Below are positions 49,602 to 58,871 of a DNA stretch of 64,000 nucleotides, piece after piece. Source of the DNA: Stenotrophomonas pavanii (GTDB lineage Bacteria > Pseudomonadota > Gammaproteobacteria > Xanthomonadales > Xanthomonadaceae); NCBI RefSeq assembly GCF_900101175.1, contig NZ_FNFQ01000001.1, positions 620,001 through 684,000 on the forward strand. The letters are read 5' to 3'. Within the stretch, counting starts at the first letter, position 1; the number at the start of each line of letters is the position of its first letter. The position numbers were made by a program, and so were the translations under genes. Below the pieces are notes generated by a model that was not told the DNA's origin, did no database searches, and saw only the letters and a program-made list of their open reading frames with translations.

Positions 49602-49859
49602 CGGCAGGGCTTGCAGCCCTGCACCGGCTGAATCAACTTCAACGGCAACGGCAGAAGCAAAAGCTGGCATCCCGTGGAATGGCGGGATGGGTCCAGTTGC
49701 AGGAGACGCCGTAAACCCTTCCATGGGGGCTTGGCCGCGGCATCCATGCCGCGGACACTCCCGCAACCGGACCCACCCCGCCTTCGACGGTTTTCCGCGA
49801 TCTATCGGAAATACTCCTGGGGTCAGATCCGTTTTCCGCAGGAAAACGGATCTGACCCC
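49602..49859 (+). repeat. Composite intergenic repeat, copy B
   Basis: Same order as copy A without the SMAG: GGCAGGGC hairpin (49603-49625), AACGGCAACGGCAGAAGC spacer, outer stem 49681-49705 with 49758-49782, 29-nt one-sided bulge 49706-49734 (CGCCGTAAACCC core), inner hairpin 49735-49754 with a CATCCATG tip, linker with TTTTCCGCGATCT, and a 41-nt palindrome 49819-49859. The three arm differences (A against C on +) all become G-U pairs in RNA read from the - strand. Confidence 0.75.
49819..49859. repeat. Perfect 41-nt palindrome
   Basis: Arms GGGGTCAGATCCGTTTTCC (19 bp, perfect) around the loop GCA. It differs from the one at 7082 by one matched base pair in the stem (A-T for G-C) and by the loop, which means both arms changed together. 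Confidence 0.85.
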
Positions 49860-49869
49860 GGAAACAGAA

Positions 49870-49903
49870 AGATCCCCGGTCGACCCGCATCGACCGGGGA
49901 TCT
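49870..49903. terminator. 14-bp hairpin between convergent ybaL and metY
   Basis: AGATCCCCGGTCGA/TCGACCGGGGATCT around CCCGCA. Perfect stem without a strong T-tract; a likely transcript end for either gene. Confidence 0.5.
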
Positions 49904-50004
49904 GGATCGCCACGTTGCCACTGCCTTGGAGAGGCAGTTCCACCGTAACGCATCGCTCGGCCCGTGGTGATCGCCTGTGGCGATGACGACCAAGCGCGTG
50001 GCTA

Positions 50005-51291
50005 TCAGGCGCCGGCCAGGGCCTGTTCCAGGTCGGCGCGCAGGTCGCCGATGTGCTCGATGCCGATGGACAGGCGCACGGTGTCCTCGCTGACCCCGGC
50101 CTTGGCCAGTTCGGCGGCATCCAGTTGGCGATGCGTGGTCGAGGCCGGGTGGGTCGCCAGCGACTTCGCATCCCCCAGGTTGACCAGGCGGGTGAACAGC
50201 TTCAGCGCATCGAGGAAGCGTGCGCCGGCTTCACGGCCACCGGGCAGGCCGAAGGTCAGCACGCCCGACCCATGCCCGCGCAGGTAGCGCTGCGCGGCGG
50301 CATGCTCGGGATCGTCAGGTAATCCCGCATAGCGCACCCAGGCCACCTTGGCGTGCGCCTTGAGGAACTGCGCCACAGCCAGCGCATTGGCGTTGATGCG
50401 TTCCATGCGCAGGGCCAGGGTCTCGATGCCCTGCAGGAGCAGGAACGCATTGAACGGCGACAGCGCTGCGCCGGTATTGCGCAATGGCACCACCCGCGCG
50501 CGGCCGATGTAGGCCGCCGGCCCCAACGCTTCGGTATAGACCACGCCGTGGTAACTGGGGTCGGGCTGGTTGAGCCGCGCGAAGCGCGTGGGTTGCGCCG
50601 CCCAATCGAAGCGGCCGGAATCGATGATCGCGCCGCCCAGGCTGTTGCCGTGCCCGCCCAGGTACTTGGTCAGCGAGTGCACCACGATGTCGGCGCCGTG
50701 CTCGAACGGGCGCAGCAGGAAGGGCGTGGCCACCGTGTTGTCGACGATCAGCGGCACCCCGGCGGCATGCGCGACCTCGGCGATGGCGGCGATGTCGGTG
50801 ACATTGCCGCGCGGGTTGCCGATGGATTCGACGAACACCGCCTTGGTGCGTTCGTCGATCAGCGCGGCGAACGCGGCCGGGTCGGCCGGGTCGGCGAAGC
50901 GCGCCTGGATGCCGTACTGCGGCAGCGTGTGCGCCAGCAGATTGAGGCTGCCACCGTAGAGCGCGCTGGAGGCGACGATGGTGTCACCGGCTTCGGCGAT
51001 GGTCTGGATGGCGTAGGTGATCGCGGCCTGCCCCGAGGCCAGCGCCAGCGCGCCGATGCCGCCTTCCAACGCGGCCAGGCGCTGTTCCAGCACGTCGGTG
51101 GTGGGGTTCATGATGCGGGTGTAGATGTTGCCGGGCACCTTCAGGTCAAACAGGTCGGCGCCGTGCTGGGTGTCGTCGAACGCATACGCCACGGTCTGGT
51201 AGATCGGCACGGCCACTGCGCGGGTGGTCGGGTCGGGACGGTAGCCGCCGTGCACGGCCAGGGTTTCCAGTTGCCACTGCGGGTCGCTCAT
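50005..51291 (-). CDS. metY: O-acetylhomoserine/O-acetylserine sulfhydrylase (MetY-type)
   Basis: PLP enzyme that makes homocysteine (or cysteine) from the O-acetylated amino acid and sulfide. The 428-residue protein has the Cys/Met-metabolism PLP fold. The cofactor Lys is K209 in VHSLTKYLGGHGNS. PIYQTVAYAF, NPTTDVLEQRLAALEGG and SYHGVVYTE segments are typical of the long MetY group. The start at 51291 has GGAG 9 nt upstream. A 32-bp imperfect direct repeat flanks the gene (see findings). No SAM riboswitch was recognised in its leader. Confidence 0.93.
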   Translation of the reverse strand: MSDPQWQLETLAVHGGYRPDPTTRAVAVPIYQTVAYAFDDTQHGADLFDLKVPGNIYTRIMNPTTDVLEQRLAALEGGIGALALASGQAAITYAIQTIAEAGDTIVASSALYGGSLNLLAHTLPQYGIQARFADPADPAAFAALIDERTKAVFVESIGNPRGNVTDIAAIAEVAHAAGVPLIVDNTVATPFLLRPFEHGADIVVHSLTKYLGGHGNSLGGAIIDSGRFDWAAQPTRFARLNQPDPSYHGVVYTEALGPAAYIGRARVVPLRNTGAALSPFNAFLLLQGIETLALRMERINANALAVAQFLKAHAKVAWVRYAGLPDDPEHAAAQRYLRGHGSGVLTFGLPGGREAGARFLDALKLFTRLVNLGDAKSLATHPASTTHRQLDAAELAKAGVSEDTVRLSIGIEHIGDLRADLEQALAGA

Positions 51292-51471
51292 CGGGCCAGG
51301 CTCCATCCGGGGAAACGGCCACCATAGGCCAGCCGCGGGCCGCCGCTGAAAGCCACTGGCGATGACGGCCGTACCCACGGTTATCAGGTTGGTCGCGATT
51401 CAGGCAGTCGTCATGGACCGTTGCTAGGCTTCGCCGCCGGGCGCTCCTGCCCGGGCACGGAGGCCCCTCGC

Positions 51472-52209
51472 ATGCAGCCATCTTCCTGGACCCCTGCGCC
51501 CAGCCACTCACCCACCTCGGTGCTGCTGGTGGAGGACGACCGCCGCCTGGCCGAACTGGTCAGCGATTACCTCCACGAGCATGGCTTTGCCGTGCGGCAT
51601 GTGGCCCGCGGTGACCTTGCGGGCGCGGCCTGCCGCCAGCACGTGCCGGAGCTGGTGGTGCTGGACCTGATGCTGCCCGGCCTGGGCGGCATCGATGTGT
51701 GCCGGCAGATCCGCAGCTTTTCCGATGTGCCGATCCTGATGCTGACCGCCTGCGAGGACGACATCGAACAGGTGCTGGGCCTGGAGTCGGGTGCCGATGA
51801 CTATGTGCACAAGCCGATCGAGCCGCGCCTGCTGCTGGCCCGCCTGCGCGCCCTGCTGCGCCGCCGCCATGGCAGCAGCACCACCGGCACGCCCAGCCGG
51901 CTGATGCACGGGCAACTGCTGATCGATCGCATGCAGCGCGAAGTGCACCTGCACGGCGCGGTGGTGGACGTGGGCACCACCGAATTCGAGATCCTGTGGC
52001 TGTTGGCCAGCCAGCCCGGACAGATCCTGTCGCGTGACCAGATCCTGCAGGCGGTGCGCGGCATTGGCTTCGACGGCCTGGACCGCAGCGTGGACGTCTG
52101 CATCGGCAAGCTGCGCCGCAAACTCGGTGACGACGCACGCGAACCGCGGCGTATCAAGACCGTGTGGGGACGCGGCTACCAGTTCAATCCTGCGGCCTGG
52201 TCGGAATGA
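51472..52209 (+). CDS. OmpR-family response regulator
   Basis: A 245-residue two-component regulator. The receiver domain has the phosphoacceptor D65 (LVVLDLMLPG) and Lys in VHKPIEP. A C-terminal winged helix of OmpR type ends in the recognition/wing segment VDVCIGKLRRKLGDDAREPRRIKTVWGRGYQFNP. The layout resembles RstA. GGAGG lies 8-9 nt before the ATG at 51472. Its stop overlaps the kinase start as ATGA, so the pair is coupled. Confidence 0.92.
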   Translation: MQPSSWTPAPSHSPTSVLLVEDDRRLAELVSDYLHEHGFAVRHVARGDLAGAACRQHVPELVVLDLMLPGLGGIDVCRQIRSFSDVPILMLTACEDDIEQVLGLESGADDYVHKPIEPRLLLARLRALLRRRHGSSTTGTPSRLMHGQLLIDRMQREVHLHGAVVDVGTTEFEILWLLASQPGQILSRDQILQAVRGIGFDGLDRSVDVCIGKLRRKLGDDAREPRRIKTVWGRGYQFNPAAWSE

Positions 52210-53495
52210 AGCGGCTGTTCCTGTGGCTGTGGTTCGTCACCGGTGCCTGCTTCCTGGCCTCGGTGTTCTTCCTCAACCACACCCTGGATGGCATCTACAC
52301 GCCCGTGCAGGATCGCGTTTTCGTCCAGCAGGTGCGCGGGCAGGTGTACGCCCTGCGCAGCGGCCTTGCGGGCCTGGACGCGGGCCAGCAGCGTGAGCGC
52401 CTGCGGCAGTGGCAACCCCACTACGGCATCGCCTTGACCCTGCTCGACGGTCCTCCCGCGCTCGATCGGCAGGAACAGGCGGCCGTGCAGGCCGATGGCT
52501 TCATCGTGCGCGATCAGTACCAGCAGGTCCTGCTGCCCATCGAGGGGGTCGATGGTCGCTGGCTGCACCTGCGCCTGCCTGGGGCCGTGCAGATGACCAC
52601 GTACATGACCCTCGCCGCCTACCTCAGCATCCTGCTGCTGGTGGGCGCCTGCCTGTATGCCTGGGTACGCCTGCTCTGGCGCGATCTCGAAGCGTTGCGC
52701 CTGCATGCCGACCGCATCGGCGCCGGTGATCTGCAGGCACGCGCCCAGGTCTCGCCGCGCTCGCAGATCCGCGTCATCGTCGACCATTCCAACCGCATGG
52801 CCGCGCGCGTGGCCGAACTGGTGCAGCGCCAGCGCGATCTCACGCATGCCATTTCGCACGAACTGCGCACGCCCATCGCGCGCGTGGCCTTCGGCCTGGA
52901 CCTGATGCAGGACAGTGATGATCGCGAACGCCGCGCGCGACTGGCGGAGGGGCTGCATGGCGACCTGGCCGAACTCAACCGGCTGGTCAGCGAACTGCTG
53001 GCCTACGAACGGCTGGAGCATCCCAGCGAAGGCGAGCCGATGCAGCGCATCGAAGCCAATGACTGGCTGCAGGCCTGCCTGGCCGATGCGCGCCGTGATG
53101 CCGAACGCGCCGGCCTGGTGCTGCGCGTGCAGCCCAGTGCGTTGCCACGGGTGGATGCCGAGCCACGCCTGCTGCAGCTGGCGCTGAGCAACCTGGTCGG
53201 CAATGCGCTGCGCCACGCGCGCTCGCAGGTGGAAGTGTCGCTGGTCGGTGTGGGCGGACGCGCCTGCCTGCGCGTGGACGACGATGGCCCCGGCATCGCC
53301 GAGGCCGACCGCGAGAAGGTGGTCCGCCCGTTCACCCGACTGGATGACAGCCGCAGCCGTGACACCGGCGGCTTCGGCCTGGGCCTGGCGATCGTCGGCC
53401 GCATCGCCGCGCGCCACCACGGCGAACTGCGCATCGGCCGCGCCACCCTTGGCGGCGCACGCCTGGAAATGCACTGGCCGCTGGCTGCCAGCTGA
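52206..53495 (+). CDS. Sensor histidine kinase (RstB-like)
   Basis: A 429-residue inner-membrane kinase with a transmembrane helix near 5-24, a periplasmic sensor region (about 25-133) and a second helix near 134-155. A HAMP domain follows (RLHADRIGAGDLQARA). The dimerisation domain has the phospho-His at 218 (AISHELRTPIARVAFGLDLM). The ATPase domain has N, DDDGPGI and GFGLGLAIV boxes. The signal is unknown. It overlaps the regulator gene by 4 nt and is followed by the MipA gene 140 bp on. Confidence 0.92.
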   Translation: MKRLFLWLWFVTGACFLASVFFLNHTLDGIYTPVQDRVFVQQVRGQVYALRSGLAGLDAGQQRERLRQWQPHYGIALTLLDGPPALDRQEQAAVQADGFIVRDQYQQVLLPIEGVDGRWLHLRLPGAVQMTTYMTLAAYLSILLLVGACLYAWVRLLWRDLEALRLHADRIGAGDLQARAQVSPRSQIRVIVDHSNRMAARVAELVQRQRDLTHAISHELRTPIARVAFGLDLMQDSDDRERRARLAEGLHGDLAELNRLVSELLAYERLEHPSEGEPMQRIEANDWLQACLADARRDAERAGLVLRVQPSALPRVDAEPRLLQLALSNLVGNALRHARSQVEVSLVGVGGRACLRVDDDGPGIAEADREKVVRPFTRLDDSRSRDTGGFGLGLAIVGRIAARHHGELRIGRATLGGARLEMHWPLAAS

Positions 53496-53635
53496 ACGCC
53501 CACGGGCGCGCTTACAGTTGGTTACAACTCCCGCACAACTGCGGACGGATCGGTCGCCGGCGTATCGCCACGCTGGCAACCCTGCAGCGCGCGCCGGATG
53601 CGCGTGCTGCTTTCCTCCCATTGTCGAGAGTTTCC

Positions 53636-54436
53636 ATGTCCCCGCTTCGCCGTTCCCCTGCCCTGCTCTGCCTGGCCCTGCTGCCGGTGTTCGCCGCCCC
53701 GATCGCTTACGCCAAGGATGACCACTGGACCTTCGAGCTCGCCGCCGGGGGCGGCGTGGCACCACGCTACAGCGGCAGTGAGGAGTATCGTGCAACGCCC
53801 TCGCTGTCGTTCGATGCCACCGCGCCGGGGGGCTGGTTTCTGGGCACCAGTGGCATCGGCTGGGGCACCTCCCTCGGCGAGCACACCCGCGTGCGGGCCT
53901 ATGTGGGTGCCAGTGGTATCCGCAAGGACAAGGACTCGCTGCTTGGCGGTTCCGACTTCCTGCGCGGCATGGGTGATATCGATGCCCGTCCCCTGGTCGG
54001 CGTCTCGGCGGGTTATACGCTGGGCGAAGCCGTGCTGAGCGGCTCCTGGCAGTTCACCCGCAAGGATGAGGACAAGGCCGAGAATGGCCTGGCCACCCAG
54101 CAGATCCATCTGAACCTGACCCTGCCGCTGTTCGACCTGGCCGGCGGCGTGGTCAGCGGCAGCGTCTCCACCGACTACGGCAACCGCGGTTACCTGCAGA
54201 CCTGGTACGGCGTCAGTCCGGCCCAGGCGGCGCGCACCGGCTTTGCCGAACACACGCCGAAGGCCGGCCTGGTCAGCGCCGGTGTCGGCCTGAAGTGGAG
54301 CCACCGCGTCGGCCGCAATGGCAACTGGTACATCTCGGCCGAAGGCACGCGCCTGCTCGGCGATGCGGCCGACAGCCCGATCGTGCAGAAGGCAAACCAG
54401 TTCGGGCTGATGAGCGGTTACACCCACCGCTTCTGA
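53636..54436 (+). CDS. MipA/OmpV-family outer-membrane protein
   Basis: A 266-residue exported beta-barrel protein. It has a signal peptide (cut near AYAKDD), the family opening GGGVAPRYSGSEEYRATPSLSFDA and a C-terminal barrel end with terminal F (SGYTHRF). MipA proteins scaffold murein enzymes in E. coli; OmpV-type relatives are adhesins or porin-like. Its position directly after a two-component pair suggests it is a regulated target. The start at 53636 is the downstream of two in-frame Met codons and opens the signal peptide. Confidence 0.87.
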   Translation: MSPLRRSPALLCLALLPVFAAPIAYAKDDHWTFELAAGGGVAPRYSGSEEYRATPSLSFDATAPGGWFLGTSGIGWGTSLGEHTRVRAYVGASGIRKDKDSLLGGSDFLRGMGDIDARPLVGVSAGYTLGEAVLSGSWQFTRKDEDKAENGLATQQIHLNLTLPLFDLAGGVVSGSVSTDYGNRGYLQTWYGVSPAQAARTGFAEHTPKAGLVSAGVGLKWSHRVGRNGNWYISAEGTRLLGDAADSPIVQKANQFGLMSGYTHRF

Positions 54437-54440
54437 TGCA

Positions 54441-54469
54441 TGAAGGGCGCCGCTGGGCGCCCTTTCCTT
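54441..54469. terminator. Bidirectional terminator between mipA and a convergent gene
   Basis: AAGGGCGCC/GGCGCCCTT stem (54443-54464, loop GCTG) followed on + by TCCTTCT. A good GC stem in a 39-bp convergent gap. Confidence 0.7.
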
Positions 54470-54475
54470 CTGCGG

Positions 54476-55021
54476 TCAGCGGCAGGCCGGCGCGTCGCCG
54501 CTGCCGCACAGCCCGACCTCGCGCAGCCAGCCGATCCACTGCACGACGTCCTCCTTCTCCGGCTCGGAGCGGAACGACTTCTGCACGGTGTGGAAGCCCT
54601 GCCTGCCCTGCATGCCCTTGATCCAGGTGAACTCGGGCTTGCCTGTCCCCGGATTCTGCGGGCAGCCGAGCATCAGCAGGGCGAAGGGCCGTCCCCCTTC
54701 TTCACCTTCGCGGATCCAGTGGCTCTGCGCCGCCGGACAGGCGATGCGCCACCCCGCCTCGATGATGCCGAGGAACTCACGCGGACTCACATGGCCACTG
54801 TTCGGCGCATCGTTGACGGTGACCATGTCGGTCCAGTCGTGCACGGTCTGGCCCTGTGGCACGTACTCGGTGATGCGGTTGCCTTGCGCGTCGGTGCTCT
54901 GGTGGGCCTGCTGGTAGCCCTTCATCGGCGGCAGCTGGACCTGTTCGGCGGCCGCAGCGTGTCCACAAACAGCAGCCAACGCCAGCGTCATGCAGAGTGA
55001 AGCCCTGCGGGCAACGTCCAT
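54476..55021 (-). CDS. Secreted protein of unknown function
   Basis: A 181-residue exported protein (signal peptide cut near HAAAAEQ). The mature part contains ITEYVPQGQTVHDWTDMVT and WRIACPAAQ, then a late CGSGDAPAC; the Cys pairs could be disulfides. The region VHDWTDMVTV is similar in style to small uncharacterised periplasmic proteins. The start at 55021 has GGAG 8 nt upstream. It lies downstream of clpB on the same strand, 93 bp away across a hairpin, so it may or may not be co-transcribed. Confidence 0.72.
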   Translation of the reverse strand: MDVARRASLCMTLALAAVCGHAAAAEQVQLPPMKGYQQAHQSTDAQGNRITEYVPQGQTVHDWTDMVTVNDAPNSGHVSPREFLGIIEAGWRIACPAAQSHWIREGEEGGRPFALLMLGCPQNPGTGKPEFTWIKGMQGRQGFHTVQKSFRSEPEKEDVVQWIGWLREVGLCGSGDAPACR

Positions 55022-55082
55022 GCGGTTCTCCTCATCCTTGCGAAAGTGAAACAGGACCATCGTGCGCTGCCAAGGCTCGGAT

Positions 55083-55108
55083 GGCGCCCCAGCCATGGCC
55101 GGGGCGCC
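55083..55108 (-). terminator. Hairpin after clpB
   Basis: GGCGCCCC/GGGGCGCC stem with a 10-nt loop that itself contains a CCATGG core. No T-tract. Likely 3' end protection or partial termination of clpB. Confidence 0.45.
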
Positions 55109-55114
55109 ACCGGT

Positions 55115-57700
55115 TCAAGCCTTGGCGAAGACCAGGCGACCACCGTCGTTGCCGACTTCGATGGTATCGCCGTTGACGAAGGCGCCGGACAGGATCTGCT
55201 GCGCCAGCGGGTTTTCCAGCTGCGACTGGATCGCACGCTTCAACGGGCGCGCGCCGTACACCGGATCGAAGCCGACGTTGCCGAGCAGGTCGAACGCCGC
55301 ATCGGAGACCGCCAGCTTCAGCCCGCGCTCGGCCAGGCGCTTCTCCAGCCCGCGCATCTGGATGCGCGCGATCTGCTTGATCTGCTGCTTGTCCAGCGGG
55401 TGGAACACCACGATGTCGTCCAGGCGGTTGATGAACTCCGGACGGAAGTGCGCCTGCACCACGCCCATCACTGCTGCCTTCATCTGCGTGTAGGCCTCCG
55501 GACTGTCGTCGGCGCTCATGTCCTGGATCTGGTGCGAGCCCAGGTTGGAGGTCATCACGATGACGGTGTTGCGGAAGTCCACGGTGCGGCCCTGGCCATC
55601 GGTCAGGCGGCCATCGTCCAGCACTTGCAGCAGGATGTTGAACACATCCGGATGCGCCTTCTCCACTTCGTCCAGCAGGATCAGCGAATACGGGCGACGA
55701 CGCACCGCCTCGGTCAGGTAGCCGCCTTCCTCGTAGCCGACATAGCCCGGGGGCGCACCGATCAGGCGGGCGACGCTGTGCTTCTCCATGAACTCACTCA
55801 TGTCGATGCGGATCATCGCGTCGGCGCTGTCGAACAGGAATTCGGCCAGCGACTTGCACAGCTCGGTCTTGCCGACGCCGGTCGGGCCAAGGAACAGGAA
55901 GGAACCGGCCGGGCGATTCGGATCGGACAGGCCTGCACGCGAGCGGCGCACCGCATCGGAGACGACCTTGATCGCTTCCTCCTGGCCGACCACGCGGTTG
56001 TGCAGCACCTCTTCCATGCGCAGCAGCTTGTCGCGCTCGCCTTCGAGCATCTTGTTGACCGGAATGCCGGTCCAGCGCGATACGACCTCGGCGATCTCCT
56101 CGTCGGTCACGCGATCCTGCACCAGCTTGAAGTCCTTGTGCTCGGCTTCCTGGGCCGCGGCCAGCTGCTTTTCCAGCTGCGGCAGCAGGCCGTACTGGAT
56201 CTCGCTCATCTTGGCGAAATCCTGGCGGCGCTGCGCGGCCTCCAGCTCCAGCTTGGCCTGCTCGACCTGTTCCTTGATCTTGGTGGCGCCCTGCAGCGCG
56301 GCCTTCTCCGACTTCCAGATTTCATTGAGGTCGGAGAACTCGCGCTCCAGCCCGTCGATGTCGTTTTCCAGGTCGGCCAGGCGCTGCCGCGAGGCCTCGT
56401 CCTTCTCCTTCTTCAGCATCTCGCGCTGGATCTTCAACTGGATCACCCGGCGCTCCAGCCGATCCAGCTCCTCCGGCTTGGAGTCGATCTCCATGCGCAG
56501 GCGCGAGGCAGCCTCGTCCATCAGGTCGATGGCCTTGTCCGGCAGCTGGCGGTCGGTGATGTAGCGGTTGGACAGCGTGGCGGCGGCCACGATGGCCGGG
56601 TCGGTGATCTCCACCCCGTGGTGCACGGCGTACTTTTCCTTCAGCCCGCGCAGGATCGCGATGGTGTCCTCCACCGACGGCTCACCGACGAAGACCTTCT
56701 GGAAGCGGCGCTCCAGCGCAGCGTCCTTCTCGATGTACTTGCGGTATTCGTCCAGCGTGGTCGCACCGATGCAGTGCAGCTCGCCGCGTGCCAGCGCCGG
56801 CTTCAGCATGTTGCCGGCATCCATCGCGCCGTCGGCCTTGCCCGCGCCGACCATGGTGTGCAGCTCATCGATGAACAGGATGATCTGGCCTTCGTTCTTG
56901 GCCAGGTCGTTGAGCACACCCTTCAGGCGCTCCTCGAATTCGCCGCGGAACTTGGCCCCGGCAATCAGCGCGCCCATGTCCAGCGACAGCACGCGCTTGC
57001 CGCGCAGGCCTTCGGGTACTTCGTCGTTGATGATGCGCTGGGCCAGCCCTTCCACGATCGCGGTCTTGCCCACGCCGGGCTCGCCGATCAGCACCGGGTT
57101 GTTCTTGGTCCGGCGCTGCAGCACCTGGATGGTGCGGCGGATTTCCTCGTCACGGCCGATCACCGGGTCGAGCTTGCCGCTCTCGGCACGCGCGGTCAGG
57201 TCGATGGTGTACTTCTCCAGCGCCTGCCGCTGTTCCTCGGCATTCTCCGACTGCACGTTCTCACCGCCACGCAGCTTGTCGATCGCCGCCTGCAGGCGGG
57301 TCTTGTCGGCACCGGCGGCGCGCAGCGCCATGCCCAGCGTGCCGCCGTCGTCCAGCGCCGCCAGCACGAACCACTCGCTGGCAATGAAGGCGTCCCCGTG
57401 CTGCTGCGCCAGCTTGTCGGTCTGGTTCAGCAGGCGCCCCAGATCGTTGCCCATCGAGACGTTGCCGGCCTGGCCGGATACCTTGGGCAGTGCGTCCAGC
57501 GCCTCGGTCAGGCGCTCGCGCAGCACCGGCACGTTCACCCCGGCCTGGGCCAGCAGTGGGCGCGTGCTGCCACCCTGCTGGTCCAGCAGCGCGCTGAACA
57601 GGTGGACCGGTTCGATGATGCTGTTGTCGCGGCCCACGGCCAACGACTGTGCGTCTGCCAGCGCCTGCTGGAAACGCGAGGTGAGCTTGTCCATCCGCAT
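55115..57700 (-). CDS. clpB: ClpB, disaggregase chaperone
   Basis: Hexameric AAA+ machine that resolubilises aggregated proteins with DnaK. The 861-residue protein starts [11 protein letters not shown]. It has the Clp N domain (about 1-145), NBD1 with GEPGVGKT, and a long coiled-coil middle domain (about 410-525, with [20 protein letters not shown]). NBD2 with GPTGVGKT and a C-terminal domain ending RLVFAKA follow. A GAGGA lies 7 nt before the start. A sigma-32 promoter would be expected in the 181-bp gap upstream but was not located. Confidence 0.97.
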   Translation of the reverse strand: MRMDKLTSRFQQALADAQSLAVGRDNSIIEPVHLFSALLDQQGGSTRPLLAQAGVNVPVLRERLTEALDALPKVSGQAGNVSMGNDLGRLLNQTDKLAQQHGDAFIASEWFVLAALDDGGTLGMALRAAGADKTRLQAAIDKLRGGENVQSENAEEQRQALEKYTIDLTARAESGKLDPVIGRDEEIRRTIQVLQRRTKNNPVLIGEPGVGKTAIVEGLAQRIINDEVPEGLRGKRVLSLDMGALIAGAKFRGEFEERLKGVLNDLAKNEGQIILFIDELHTMVGAGKADGAMDAGNMLKPALARGELHCIGATTLDEYRKYIEKDAALERRFQKVFVGEPSVEDTIAILRGLKEKYAVHHGVEITDPAIVAAATLSNRYITDRQLPDKAIDLMDEAASRLRMEIDSKPEELDRLERRVIQLKIQREMLKKEKDEASRQRLADLENDIDGLEREFSDLNEIWKSEKAALQGATKIKEQVEQAKLELEAAQRRQDFAKMSEIQYGLLPQLEKQLAAAQEAEHKDFKLVQDRVTDEEIAEVVSRWTGIPVNKMLEGERDKLLRMEEVLHNRVVGQEEAIKVVSDAVRRSRAGLSDPNRPAGSFLFLGPTGVGKTELCKSLAEFLFDSADAMIRIDMSEFMEKHSVARLIGAPPGYVGYEEGGYLTEAVRRRPYSLILLDEVEKAHPDVFNILLQVLDDGRLTDGQGRTVDFRNTVIVMTSNLGSHQIQDMSADDSPEAYTQMKAAVMGVVQAHFRPEFINRLDDIVVFHPLDKQQIKQIARIQMRGLEKRLAERGLKLAVSDAAFDLLGNVGFDPVYGARPLKRAIQSQLENPLAQQILSGAFVNGDTIEVGNDGGRLVFAKA

Positions 57701-57881
57701 TGCGAATCCTCATCGGTCATCAGGGCCGGCCTGGGCCGGCAATGCTGGAAAGATGCGGTTGCCCCACCCGGTTTCAAGGGTGGCTGCGACTGCACCCCGG
57801 GGCCAGTCAGCCTGCGGCCAGCATGCCGGAGCGGGTGTGGTCGGCGCGTTGATCCCGATCAGTCCGGGGCGGCGGACCGGC

Positions 57882-58703
57882 TCAGCGGGTGATCGCGGTG
57901 CGGATCGCCCGCAGCTGCTGCTTGACCGCATGCACCTGGGCTGCGTCCATGCGCAGCAGCGCCTTCTGGCCGACCGAGCGCGACTGCAGGGTGGGATCGA
58001 CAAAGCGGTAGCGGCCGCGCGCATCGCGCTGCACCGCCGGGGGCTGCGCCAGTTCCGGGGTCTCCAGCAGGTGGTCGATGACTGCTACCAGACGGTCGTT
58101 GAAGTAACCCTCGGGCCGGCCCAGGTCGACGTAGGCCTGCTGGATCAGCGGATAGAAGCGCTTGTAGGCGGTGGCCGTTGCCGCCGGGTCGAGCGCGGTG
58201 AAGGCCTGCACGTAGGGCGCGTAGCGCGCCGCGTTGCTGGCGGCGATGCGTTCGCCGCCCTCGGCGGGTTCAACCTGCAGGCTGCCCGGCAGCGGTCGCG
58301 CGGCCAGCGCGGTCGGCGGCACGCTGGGCGTGTCCAGGTTGTCGAGCTGGGTAACCAGGCGCTGGATCAGGTGGTCGCGCAGCAGCAGGGTCAGTGGCCC
58401 CTCGCCCTGGAACAGCTGGCTCAATGCGCCCCAGGCCGCCGCATCGCTGTCGGCCAGCGTCGGCAGCGCCGGGTCAGCCGCAGCCTCGGTATCCAGCGGA
58501 TGCCTGATCGGCGGTGGTGCCGGCGCGGGCTGCGCGGCCGCCTGCGGTTGTGGCGGCGCGCCGGTACTGGCGGGGGTTGATTGCACGGGTACCGCAACAC
58601 CGTCTGCCATGTGCTTCAGCTGATCGCGGAACAACCAGCCGCCCGCACCACCGATCACCACCACACCCAACACCCAGGGCCAGACCGCCTTTCCGCTCTG
58701 CAT
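57882..58703 (-). CDS. DUF3014-type membrane-anchored protein
   Basis: A 273-residue protein with one N-terminal transmembrane helix ([19 protein letters not shown]), a Pro/Ala/Gln-rich periplasmic linker (about 38-72) and a helical C-terminal domain. That domain contains [32 protein letters not shown] and [14 protein letters not shown], the pattern of DUF3014 proteins. Function unknown. GAGG lies 8 nt before the ATG. It precedes clpB on the same strand by 181 bp. Confidence 0.8.
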   Translation of the reverse strand: MQSGKAVWPWVLGVVVIGGAGGWLFRDQLKHMADGVAVPVQSTPASTGAPPQPQAAAQPAPAPPPIRHPLDTEAAADPALPTLADSDAAAWGALSQLFQGEGPLTLLLRDHLIQRLVTQLDNLDTPSVPPTALAARPLPGSLQVEPAEGGERIAASNAARYAPYVQAFTALDPAATATAYKRFYPLIQQAYVDLGRPEGYFNDRLVAVIDHLLETPELAQPPAVQRDARGRYRFVDPTLQSRSVGQKALLRMDAAQVHAVKQQLRAIRTAITR

Positions 58704-58871
58704 GATGCAGCACCTCGTATCACACGCATGGAAAGGGTGTGACCCCCACGGTTGCAACGGGTTCCCCGCCTGTTCCGCTGCCGTTGGGGTTCGCCTGCAC
58801 CCGTGTCGCGCTCACGCCTGCTTTGCATGCTTCGCGCGAGGCTGTACGCCTTGCACTGTGGAGGCACCACC

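Noticed and set aside
51292..51471. SAM or SAH riboswitch before metY; leader peptide starting at 51362
   Set aside because: No SAM/SAH riboswitch core seen; the 21-codon frame lacks a ribosome binding site and attenuator, and lies on the opposite strand to metY.
55046..57892. A 948-codon + strand open frame opposite clpB
   Set aside because: Antisense shadow; clpB is unmistakable on the other strand.
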